A DNA stretch of 38,163 nucleotides from an uncultured Mycoplasmatota bacterium (GTDB lineage Bacteria; Bacillota_I; Bacilli_A; RF39; UBA660): NCBI GenBank assembly GCA_946490195.1, contig CAMLWN010000008.1:1-38163 (forward strand), given 5' to 3'. This document shows positions 32,351-38,163 of this stretch, piece by piece. Positions within the stretch are counted from its first letter, which is position 1; every line of letters begins with the position of its first letter. Position numbers and translations under genes: made by a program. The notes beneath the pieces were generated by a model that saw nothing but the letters and a program-made list of their open reading frames with translations, did not search any database and had not been told where the DNA came from.

Positions 32351-32785
32351 ATGGAAGTAACATTAACAATGGAACAAGTAAAACAATTTGTTCAAAAATA
32401 TTATCAAGAAATTGAAAACAAACAAGTAAAAGCACAAATTAGAAATTACAAAGGATATGTAGGATATGGAATGAGCGAACACATAGGATGTATTACAGAA
32501 ATAAAAATAAAAGGCTTTATGAATCTATTAGGAGAACAGATACCATTTGAAGAAAGAATAAGTGAAACCAAGCTACTAGAAATTTTTCAAGAATTGTTTA
32601 AAAAACAAAACATCGAAATAAAAAACTTATATATTGAGTCAGGTATTTCATCTACATATGTTGGATATGGAAAAGGAGAACATGAAGAAAAAAAAGTATA
32701 CTGTAATGGAGTAAAACTTTATCTTTCTAGACAACTAGAAAATTCCTTTAATAGAACTCGAGTTAGAAATGGAGAAAATGTATGA
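32351..32785 (+). CDS. Unknown 144-aa protein heading NAD operon 2
   Basis: I do not recognise this soluble protein. It has a motif repeated about 60 residues apart: YVGYGMSEH in the first third and YVGYGKGEH in the last third, each next to a beta-like hydrophobic segment (TEIKIKGFMNLL; IEIKNLYIESGI). That suggests an internally duplicated fold in which the YGxxEH loops may form paired binding sites. There is one cysteine after each repeat (HIGC and VYCNG). GGGAG precedes ATG 32351. It overlaps the next gene by four bases (ATGA), so it is coupled to the PRPP synthetase gene and regulated with NAD genes. Confidence 0.7.
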   Translation: MEVTLTMEQVKQFVQKYYQEIENKQVKAQIRNYKGYVGYGMSEHIGCITEIKIKGFMNLLGEQIPFEERISETKLLEIFQELFKKQNIEIKNLYIESGISSTYVGYGKGEHEEKKVYCNGVKLYLSRQLENSFNRTRVRNGENV

Positions 32786-33837
32786 CAAATTTAAAATTAA
32801 TTGTTTTAGATAATTGTAAAGAACTAGGAGAAAAAGTAGCTAAATACTTAAAAGAAGACGTCATTGTTCCTATCACAAATGACCGCTTCAGTAACGGAGA
32901 AGGAAAAATAAAAATTGAAGATTCTATCAACGGAAGTGATTTATATATTTTAAGTGATGTAGGAAACTATGGGCTAACTTACAAATTACATGGAAAAGAA
33001 CACGAAATGTCTCCTGATGAACATTTTGCAGATATTAAAAGAGTAATAGCCGCGACAAGTGGACATGCAAAAAAAATTAATGTAATCATGCCTCTACTCT
33101 ATGAATCTAGACAACATAAAAGAAAAGGAAATGAATCTCTAGATTGTGCAATTGCTTTACAAGAACTAGAAAAAATGGGAGTAAAAAATATTATCACATT
33201 TGATGCTCACGACCCAAGTATTTGTAACGCAATTCCTAGACTTCCATTTGAAAACTTCTATCCTACCCATACCATTTTAGAAAATTTGATAGAAAAAGAA
33301 AAATTACATGACCTACTAGTAATTTCTCCGGATATGGGTGCAATGGAACGAGCAAGATATTATGCTGAAATGCTAAATACGGATGTTGGTGTATTTTATA
33401 AAAGAAGAGATTTAAGTAAAGTCATAAACGGAAAAAATCCAATTATTGAACACATGTATATGGGAGCCGACCCAAAAGACAAAGACATTTTAGTAGTGGA
33501 CGATATGATTGCCAGTGGTTCTTCTATGATTGAAGTAGCCCAAAAATTAAAAGATAAAGGAGCAAAAAACATTTACCTTATTGCAACATTCGCTTTATTT
33601 ACGGAAGGAACTGAAAATTTTAAAAAAGCTTATGAACAAAAAATTTTTACCAAACTATACACAACAAACCTATCTTATATACCAAAAGAAATAGAAGAAG
33701 TTAAGTGGCTTACCAAAGTAGACGGTTCTAAATATTTAGCCAAAATTATAAAAACATTGAATAAAAATGAAAATATTGAAAATTTATGGAATGGCAAAAA
33801 AGAAATAATAAAAAAAATAAAGGAGCATCATAAATGA
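32782..33837 (+). CDS. Ribose-phosphate pyrophosphokinase (PRPP synthetase), divergent
   Basis: Makes PRPP from ribose-5-phosphate and ATP, the co-substrate of PncB. The 351-aa protein is longer than typical Prs (about 315) and divergent. It has FSNGEGKIKIEDS, the catalytic-flap-like ESRQHKRKGNESL, FDAHDPS, SPDMGAMERARYYAEML and the PRPP-binding loop ILVVDDMIASGSSM (usual form DDMIDTAGT). A lysine-rich C-terminal tail of about 35 residues is extra. ATGA overlaps join it to both neighbours. The NAD context suggests a dedicated PRPP supply; whether a housekeeping prs exists elsewhere cannot be seen here. Confidence 0.83.
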   Translation: MTNLKLIVLDNCKELGEKVAKYLKEDVIVPITNDRFSNGEGKIKIEDSINGSDLYILSDVGNYGLTYKLHGKEHEMSPDEHFADIKRVIAATSGHAKKINVIMPLLYESRQHKRKGNESLDCAIALQELEKMGVKNIITFDAHDPSICNAIPRLPFENFYPTHTILENLIEKEKLHDLLVISPDMGAMERARYYAEMLNTDVGVFYKRRDLSKVINGKNPIIEHMYMGADPKDKDILVVDDMIASGSSMIEVAQKLKDKGAKNIYLIATFALFTEGTENFKKAYEQKIFTKLYTTNLSYIPKEIEEVKWLTKVDGSKYLAKIIKTLNKNENIENLWNGKKEIIKKIKEHHK

Positions 33838-34544
33838 AAAATTTACAAATAGTAACACCTAGTCAAAAATGTATATTTGATTGCCCCTATTGTATTGCAA
33901 AATCACATAGTCATCAAAATACTTTTCAAGATATTTACCATCAAAATAATACACTGTGGAAAAACAATTTAAGAGAAGTTCTAAAAAAAGATATCACTAT
34001 AAAAAATATAATTATTACTGGAACAAATGAGCCCATGCAATCAAAAGACTGCATTAAAGATATAATTGAAATAGCAAAAAAAGAAAGACCCGATATCACA
34101 TTAGAAATTCAGACGCGTATGTATAAACCAGATGACTTATTAAATAAATTAGACATTGTAGCATACAGTATAGATAATTATCATTTATTAAATAAAATTA
34201 AAGCGCAAGGAAAAATCAGTAGGTATGTAATACTTTTAACAGACAGTTTTAACGAAAAAACATTACATAACATTTTAGAAAAACTGCCCAAAAAAGTAAC
34301 ACAATTAACTTTCAAAGTACTTCAAACAAGCCATGGAATAAATAAAAAAATGGATGTATGGATTGATACTCATAAAATAAATTCTCAAACCATAGAAAAA
34401 TTAAAAACAGATATTAAAAACTATAAAGGCCCTATAAGTATCTTCTTTGACCAAAATTGTATGGACAGTACAGATAGATATAAAATCTTTAGAGAAGACG
34501 GTTTACTTTATAAAGATTGGGAAGATACAAAAGGATTCTTATGA
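33834..34544 (+). CDS. Radical SAM protein of unknown function in the NAD operon
   Basis: A small (236 aa) radical SAM enzyme. The CxxxCxxC cluster motif is Cys13, Cys17 and Cys20 in KCIFDCPYCIAK, binding a [4Fe-4S] cluster that cleaves SAM. IIITGTNEPMQS fits the SAM-amine-binding 'GGEP' position, with Asn-Glu-Pro. No SPASM or B12 domain and no second cysteine cluster is present; one further Cys lies near the C-terminus (FFDQNCMD). Short length resembles activases and QueE-type enzymes. ATGA overlaps with the PRPP synthetase and nadD genes show tight coupling. No known NAD salvage step needs a radical SAM enzyme, so its role is open. Confidence 0.82.
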   Translation: MKNLQIVTPSQKCIFDCPYCIAKSHSHQNTFQDIYHQNNTLWKNNLREVLKKDITIKNIIITGTNEPMQSKDCIKDIIEIAKKERPDITLEIQTRMYKPDDLLNKLDIVAYSIDNYHLLNKIKAQGKISRYVILLTDSFNEKTLHNILEKLPKKVTQLTFKVLQTSHGINKKMDVWIDTHKINSQTIEKLKTDIKNYKGPISIFFDQNCMDSTDRYKIFREDGLLYKDWEDTKGFL

Positions 34545-35113
34545 AAATAGGAGTATTTGGTGGAAGTTTCAATCCAATTCATAACATGCACCTTGAAATT
34601 GCTGAAAGCTTACTTAGAAAAAAATACGTAGATAAAATCATTTTTGTGCCAACTGGTGATCATTATTCATACAAAACTCATATGATTTCGGGAAAAAGTC
34701 GTTTAGAAATGATAAAACTAGCCATAAAAGAAGCTCCAAATTTATCCGTAAGCAACTTTGAACTAAAAGAAAAAATGATTTATACTTATGAAACTCTAAA
34801 TCATTTTAAAAATATCTACCCTACTGACCAAATTTATTTCATATGTGGAACGGATAACTTAAATTATTCAAACACTTGGAAACATCCTGAAGAAATACAA
34901 AAATTTCCTATCCTTGTAATCGAACGTAATAATGAAAAAATAAATTCAAAATTTTTAAATCAAAAGAATATTACCTGTATCCCTATCAAAACCTCTGCTC
35001 TTTCATCTAGTTTAATTCGAGAAAAAATTGAAAATGGAGAAGAAATTACAGGTTTGGTTCCAAAAAAAGTTCAAGAATACATTCAAGAGAAAAAATTATA
35101 TAGAAAGGATTAA
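34541..35113 (+). CDS. nadD: Nicotinate-nucleotide adenylyltransferase
   Basis: Adenylates NaMN to NaAD. The 190-aa protein has the nucleotidyltransferase motif GGSFNPIHNMH (His14, His17; most NadD have HNGH, here HNMH), the ISGKSRLEMIKLAI segment, FICGTDNL and the C-terminal ALSSSLIREKI (the ISSTxIR motif). I placed the start at ATG 34541, overlapping the radical SAM stop by ATGA; an ORF start at 34517 lies inside the upstream gene and lacks support. It is followed after three bases by pncC. Identification is firm. Confidence 0.95.
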   Translation: MKIGVFGGSFNPIHNMHLEIAESLLRKKYVDKIIFVPTGDHYSYKTHMISGKSRLEMIKLAIKEAPNLSVSNFELKEKMIYTYETLNHFKNIYPTDQIYFICGTDNLNYSNTWKHPEEIQKFPILVIERNNEKINSKFLNQKNITCIPIKTSALSSSLIREKIENGEEITGLVPKKVQEYIQEKKLYRKD

Positions 35114-35116
35114 AAA

Positions 35117-35590
35117 ATGTACAAAGAAATTATTGAAAAATTAAAACAAAAAAAATTAACTATTGCAACTATGGAATCCTGCACAGGAGGCGCTATTGTA
35201 AATGAAATCACAAACATTGAAGGTGCCAGTGAAGTACTTCTTTACAGTGCCGTCACTTATAGTAACGAATACAAAATAAAAATGGGTGTAAATAGAAACA
35301 CTATTGAAAAATACTCCGTATATAGTATAGAAACAGCTCGAGAAATGGCAAAAAATATAAAAAAATTTAGTCATGCAGATATTGGCATCGGAATAACGGG
35401 AAAACTAAAAAGAAAAGATAAAAATAATTCTTTTGGTCAAGATAATCAAGTTTTTATAAATATTCTCTATCATAATAAATCTTACGATTACACTTTTACA
35501 GTAACGAAAAAAACAAGAACATCAAACAAAAAAGCTCTAATAAATTTCATCGGAGAACAATTAATAACTTTACTAGAAAAATGTGAATGA
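35117..35590 (+). CDS. pncC: CinA C-terminal/PncC-like nicotinamide-nucleotide amidase
   Basis: Probably deamidates NMN to NaMN, returning a by-product of DNA ligation to the salvage route. The 157-aa protein matches the stand-alone CinA_C domain: LTIATMESCTGG with the likely nucleophile Ser21, ITNIEGASEVLLYSAVTYSN and KIKMGV, then ADIGIGITG. It departs from the family after that: the usual TGIAGP loop is replaced by TGKLKRKDKNN, a lysine-rich stretch. This may alter substrate binding, so activity is not assured. It is the fifth gene of operon 2. The start follows AAAGGA. Confidence 0.82.
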   Translation: MYKEIIEKLKQKKLTIATMESCTGGAIVNEITNIEGASEVLLYSAVTYSNEYKIKMGVNRNTIEKYSVYSIETAREMAKNIKKFSHADIGIGITGKLKRKDKNNSFGQDNQVFINILYHNKSYDYTFTVTKKTRTSNKKALINFIGEQLITLLEKCE

Positions 35591-35609
35591 AAAGATTTGA
35601 AATTAATGA

Positions 35610-35615
35610 TATAAT
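35610..35615 (+). promoter_or_regulatory. Possible internal -10 for nrtR
   Basis: TATAAT at 35610-35615, 25 bases before the nrtR start; no acceptable -35 and no NrtR-like dyad nearby. Transcription from the operon promoter is more likely. Confidence 0.3.
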
Positions 35616-35639
35616 AAAAACAAGATTGAGGTGTTATTC

Positions 35640-36467
35640 ATGCAAAAATATAAAACAGAAGAAGAATTCTTACAAGCATATAATCCAAAAGAATTCGACC
35701 AACTATCTATGACTGCTGATATTTTACTAATAAGCGTTTCAGACCAAGAGCAGGCAAACTATCGAAAAACAAGTAAAAAAATGATGAGTATTTTACTTGT
35801 AAAAAGAGAGGATTATCCATACAAAGATAAATGGTGTCTTCCTGGTGGTTTTTTAGACCCCAATACCGAAACTTTAGAAGAATGTGCAAAAAGAGTATTA
35901 AAAAAAGAAACCAATCTTTCAAATATTTTTCTTGAACAACTATATACTTTTGACGCAGTAAAAAGAGATCCTAGAACTAGAGTTGTTTCAACTGCATATA
36001 TGGCTTTAGTAGACAAAAAAAGATTAACAGACAAAATTAATCCAAATGCAAGCTGGTTTGATATCATTTTAATAGAAGAAAAAAACAATATAATAGAACT
36101 AACTCTAACAAATAATGAAACAACTATCAATTTCAGTATCAAAAAAACATTAAAAGAAAAAACAACAGATCGTTATACTTTCAAAACTCAAAAAAATAAA
36201 GATATTGCCTTTGACCATGATATTGTCATTCTTTCTGGTTTAGAAAGATTAAAAAATAAAATCAGTTATACAGATATTGTATTTAATATGATGCCAAAAT
36301 ATTTTACACTAGGCGAGCTTCAACAAGTCTATGAAGTTATATTAAACAAAAAACTCCTAGATCCAGCTTTTAGAAGAATAATCGCAAATAAAGTTGAAAA
36401 AACCGATTTAGTACAAACCGGAGCAGGCCATAGACCTTCAGCATTATTTAAGTATAAAATGAAGTAA
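35640..36467 (+). CDS. nrtR: NrtR-type NUDIX-related regulator of NAD metabolism
   Basis: A 275-aa transcriptional regulator. The N-terminal NUDIX-like domain (about 20-150) has LVKREDYPYKDKWCLPGGF and a decayed NUDIX box: GFLDPNTE-x7-KRVLKKETNL, where RE and EE of the catalytic signature have become RV and KE. It therefore probably senses a ligand rather than hydrolysing it. The C-terminal winged helix is characteristic of NrtR: ILSGLERLKNKISYTDIVFN, then MMPKYFTLGELQQVYEVIL and DPAFRRIIANKVE. The start is ATG 35640 behind GAGGTG; the GTG at 35631 is part of that site. It ends the NAD operon it is thought to control. Confidence 0.88.
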   Translation: MQKYKTEEEFLQAYNPKEFDQLSMTADILLISVSDQEQANYRKTSKKMMSILLVKREDYPYKDKWCLPGGFLDPNTETLEECAKRVLKKETNLSNIFLEQLYTFDAVKRDPRTRVVSTAYMALVDKKRLTDKINPNASWFDIILIEEKNNIIELTLTNNETTINFSIKKTLKEKTTDRYTFKTQKNKDIAFDHDIVILSGLERLKNKISYTDIVFNMMPKYFTLGELQQVYEVILNKKLLDPAFRRIIANKVEKTDLVQTGAGHRPSALFKYKMK

Positions 36468-36469
36468 AT

Positions 36470-36634
36470 AGAAAGGATTTTAGACGACGAAACTATAGAA
36501 TTATCATGCTATTACTATTATGGATTTAATGCATTTACCGCAAATGAAAGCGTAATTATAATCAACTTACCTAACAAATTTATGATATTAGAAAATCGAT
36601 TTAAAATTTTCAATAATCTTACCATTCCATAAAA
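36470..36634 (+). pseudogene. Open remnant without start codon
   Basis: A reading frame of about 53 codons follows nrtR directly and ends at TAA 36632-36634. It has several aromatic residues (CYYYYGFNAF) and a plausible beta pattern (VIIINLPNKFMILENRF), but no ATG/GTG/TTG near its beginning. It may be the 3' remnant of a gene; it could equally be chance. It occupies the first part of the 516-bp gap before the metallopeptidase; the rest holds the toxin-antitoxin RNAs. Confidence 0.22.
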
Positions 36635-36637
36635 GAA

Positions 36638-36694
36638 TTGTAAAAAAATTTAATCTATAGTATAATGTATATATCAAAGAAATTTGATTATAAT
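36638..36694 (+). promoter_or_regulatory. Tandem promoters of the structured antisense RNA
   Basis: Upstream promoter: TTGTAA (36638-36643), 17-base spacer, TATAAT (36661-36666). A second TATAAT at 36689-36694 precedes GGATACATTTG by six bases, exactly as in the toxin promoter. The spacer before it has the dyad ATCAAA-GAAA-TTTGAT (36673-36688). Confidence 0.65.
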
Positions 36695-36700
36695 TTTAAT

Positions 36701-36790
36701 GGATACATTTGAAGTGCAAATCAGATGCTATCCCATTGTTTTTTGGGTAGGCACCTGAATACAACTAAGTTGTTTCAGATGCCTTTTTTA
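36701..36790 (+). ncRNA. Structured small RNA, probable antitoxin of a type I system
   Basis: A predicted RNA of about 90 bases from GGATAC to the T tract at 36784-36789. It folds as GGATA/TATCC enclosing an ATTTG/CAAAT hairpin, then CTAtCCC/GGGTAG, then a long terminator hairpin (36750-36783) with a 16-bp stem of AGGCAcCTGAA and TTCAGaTGCCT. Its 3' end runs into the convergent toxin ORF (stop codon 36788-36790). The segment GCACCTGAAT (36751-36760) is complementary at nine of ten positions to the toxin leader, because the same sequence recurs as GCATCTGAAT at 36902-36911. There is no ORF. This resembles RNA II of par-type loci. Confidence 0.6.
36750..36789 (+). terminator. Terminator of the structured small RNA
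   Basis: AGGCACCTGAATACAAC, TAA loop, GTTGTTTCAGATGCCT with one mismatch and one bulge, followed by T6. Confidence 0.88.
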
Positions 36791-36865
36791 TTTAAAAAGT
36801 AATATAAAGATTACAATAAATAAAAGGATGATTATAAAATAAAAAGATTTCTCTCTTTTATTCAT
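36788..36865 (-). CDS. 25-aa hydrophobic peptide, probable type I toxin
   Basis: Too short for routine gene calling but well supported. ATG 36865 opens a 25-codon ORF: a charged start (MNKREKS), then about 17 hydrophobic residues rich in Ile, Leu and Phe, ending FK. That is a single membrane-spanning helix, as in small type I toxins such as the Fst and TxpA types, though no sequence family match is claimed. The ribosome site AAAGGG is locked in an 8-bp stem (36899-36892 with 36882-36875), a common way to delay toxin translation. A strong promoter lies 66 bases upstream, and a convergent structured RNA overlaps the 3' end. Confidence 0.62.
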   Translation of the reverse strand: MNKREKSFYFIIILLFIVIFILLFK

Positions 36866-36874
36866 AATATCACG

Positions 36875-36899
36875 CCCTTTCTATTCTTTCTAGAAAGGG
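36875..36899 (-). promoter_or_regulatory. Hairpin sequestering the toxin ribosome-binding site
   Basis: On the minus strand CCCTTTCT, nine-base loop, AGAAAGGG. The 3' arm contains the AAAGGG Shine-Dalgarno of the 25-aa peptide. Confidence 0.75.
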
Positions 36900-36930
36900 A
36901 AGCATCTGAATTTCAAATGTATCCAATATC

Positions 36931-36959
36931 ATTATAGCAAACATATATTTGCTTTGCAA
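36931..36959 (-). promoter_or_regulatory. Promoter of the toxin mRNA
   Basis: TTGCAA (36959-36954), 17-base spacer, TATAAT (36936-36931) on the minus strand. The transcript should start at GGATACATTTGAA near 36924. Confidence 0.8.
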
Positions 36960-36983
36960 ATTCATAACTAGATCTACAAAAAC

Positions 36984-37667
36984 TCAATTTAAATGAATAG
37001 AAGCCTCAGCCTTAAATTCTAAATTATCATAATAATCTTTAGTTTCTAAATACAATCTAGGAGTTTCTTCTACCAAGAGCTCATCATTCTCTAATAACAA
37101 ATAAATATATTCCACACCATAAGTATTCATTACATATTGAAACATTGCACAAAAACTCATGTAATCTGTTCCAAACTTTATTTGTTCTAAAGTAGCACGA
37201 AAAGAAGGTTTCTTAGAACTATATTGATGAGACAAATTTGTTGCAAGACCTTCAGTAAACCATTTATATCCAAGTTTACTTGTTTTTTTCTTCTTTATAT
37301 GACAAATATGAACAAATTCATGAAGAAGTAAATACGCATAATCCTCTACTGAATGATTTCCATGACCTTTTGTTTTTATATACTCCTCATAAGTAGGTAC
37401 AATAAACATTCCATTTCTAGTAACTCCACAAAGCCAATCTGGAATTTGACCATTTTTATCTATTCCCAATTGTTTTTCTAAACAAAAACTTCTAAACTCT
37501 TCTAAGGAAGAAAAAATTTTCACTTTTGCCTTCTCCCCAAAATTTTCCAATTTAAAAAACGAAACAATCTCCTCAGAAATAGTATCTAACATAGTTTCAT
37601 AATTTTTTAAAAACTCTAAATCTTTTTCTGTATGCTCAATTAGCATATATTTTAATTCTTTAACCAT
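36984..37667 (-). CDS. Zinc metallopeptidase (HExxH gluzincin-like), unknown target
   Basis: A 227-aa cytosolic protein without a signal peptide. LLHEFVHICH gives the HExxH zinc site, and WFTEGLATNLS about 25 residues on supplies the third ligand Glu, as in gluzincin-type peptidases related to the basic-secretory and collagenase-like groups. The N-terminal 90 residues are helical and unassigned. I placed the start at ATG 37667 behind GGAGG; the longer frame to 37733 runs into the insertion-sequence end. It lies between the toxin-antitoxin locus and the transposase, so it may be mobile cargo. Confidence 0.72.
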   Translation of the reverse strand: MVKELKYMLIEHTEKDLEFLKNYETMLDTISEEIVSFFKLENFGEKAKVKIFSSLEEFRSFCLEKQLGIDKNGQIPDWLCGVTRNGMFIVPTYEEYIKTKGHGNHSVEDYAYLLLHEFVHICHIKKKKTSKLGYKWFTEGLATNLSHQYSSKKPSFRATLEQIKFGTDYMSFCAMFQYVMNTYGVEYIYLLLENDELLVEETPRLYLETKDYYDNLEFKAEASIHLN

Positions 37668-37711
37668 AAAACCTCCATAAACAGGATAAAAGTATAAATT
37701 TTTAATTGAAT

Positions 37712-37752
37712 AGTCATCGATCCTAGTATTCATCGGGGATTGATGACTTTTT
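37712..37752 (+). terminator. Plus-strand hairpin at the insertion-sequence flank
   Basis: AGTCATCGATCC, 13-base loop, GGATTGATGACT (one G-T pair) followed by T5. It lies just beyond the transposase stop and would stop plus-strand transcription entering the element. Confidence 0.6.
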
Positions 37753-37768
37753 AAATGGTAAAAACCGT

Positions 37769-38163
37769 TTATCTACTTACGATTAAATAACATATAAATT
37801 CAGGAAAAAATTCTTCAAAATCATTGGAGATATGCTTACGGATACGTTCTAAACTTCTATTATATCTAGGCTTTACCCTTGTTAAACATCCTAAAACAAA
37901 TTTATGAACGATTTCTAAGTTTAATAAAGCATTTTTATTGGAGGTTCTATTTTTGTCTTGACAAAATGTAACATCTAAATAAAAATGAATTTTATTTTCT
38001 ACATTCCAATGTGCTCTGACCGTTTTTTCTAGTTCTTCTGCATTCACTGATCTACTTGAAATATAATATCTTTTTTCTACTGTAGTAACTTCCTTATAGA
38101 TTGTTTCATTTTTCGCATTTTTTCTTGTATTTTTTTCTTTGACTTTTTTGATGATTGTTTTTT
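37769..38163 (-). mobile_element. ISAs1-family transposase, 3' part (cut by window edge)
   Basis: The frame is open to the window edge: an ATG at 38047 is internal, and reading continues upstream through KRYYISSRSVNAEEL. The C-terminal part matches ISAs1-family DDE transposases: YYISS, RAHWNVENKIHFYLDVTFCQD, R-T-S-N-K-N-ALLNLEIVHKF and a short C-terminal tail. The HW.vEN.lH..LDV.F.eD segment carries the catalytic Glu. At least 130 residues are visible; the Asp-bearing N-terminal part lies outside. The terminal inverted repeat is not identifiable with one end only. Confidence 0.85.

Noticed and set aside
36788-36865. Classification of the 25-aa peptide as Fst itself
   Set aside because: The layout is par-like, but the peptide lacks the acidic C-terminal tail of Fst, so the family name is not used.
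37681-37768. Terminal inverted repeat of the insertion sequence
   Set aside because: Only one end is in the window, so an inverted repeat cannot be verified; the hairpin at 37712-37752 is reported as a terminator only.

Overview
The window is AT-rich, densely packed bacterial DNA with the standard genetic code: tryptophan is encoded by TGG, and TGA is used as a stop. The ftsEX, rpsF-ssb-rpsR and rplI-dnaB groups, a GerQ-type coat protein, Shine-Dalgarno sites of the AGGAGG/GGTGAT type and many extended -10 promoters point to a low-GC Firmicute, probably an uncultured gut Bacilli/Erysipelotrichia-type lineage. The taxon is inferred from gene content only.

Layout. (1) 1-4,214: ftsEX, a YitT membrane protein, gerQ, an MBL hydrolase and a LemA-like protein. 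(2) 4,226-9,462: a Ca2+-type P-type ATPase, then a 1.86-kb module (zinc-ribbon membrane protein, MerR regulator, VirD4-like ATPase) inserted between the ATPase and ung. The module lies between two identical 41-bp direct repeats; one copy is the ung 3' end plus its terminator. (3) 9,609-17,142: a minus-strand housekeeping block of rpsF-ssb-rpsR, a HipA-like kinase, rplI-dnaB plus an unknown gene, an M23/LysM/G5 peptidase, walJ and rlmH. (4) 17,299-27,301: a surface-acetylation operon (DUF4358 lipoprotein, MBOAT, DHHW protein), a CcdA-thioredoxin fusion, a G5 membrane protein, an unknown gene and a MacB-like ABC exporter. (5) 27,425-36,467: two plus-strand operons holding an almost complete NAD salvage route. 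(6) 36,468-38,163: a probable type I toxin-antitoxin locus, a zinc metallopeptidase and the 3' end of an ISAs1-family transposase cut by the window edge.

NAD region. Operon 1 is NUDIX-pncA-pncB-nadE. Operon 2 is unknown 144-aa protein-prs-radical SAM-nadD-pncC-nrtR. Together they convert nicotinamide to nicotinate, NaMN, NaAD and NAD. PRPP is supplied by the linked synthetase, NMN is recycled by PncC, and ADP-ribose can be returned to ribose-5-phosphate by the NUDIX enzyme. The last gene encodes an NrtR-type regulator with a degenerate NUDIX box. Both operons start at near-identical TTGAC(A/T)-17-TATAAT promoters whose -10 box is embedded in a 23-bp dyad, and further copies of the dyad lie nearby. 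These are proposed NrtR operators. The radical SAM protein and the 144-aa protein have no assigned place in NAD metabolism and are the strongest candidates for new biochemistry.

Other points of interest are the par-like toxin-antitoxin locus (25-aa hydrophobic peptide, Shine-Dalgarno site locked in a stem, convergent structured RNA), the repeat-flanked MerR/VirD4-like module, and repeated terminator/extended -10 fusions between genes.
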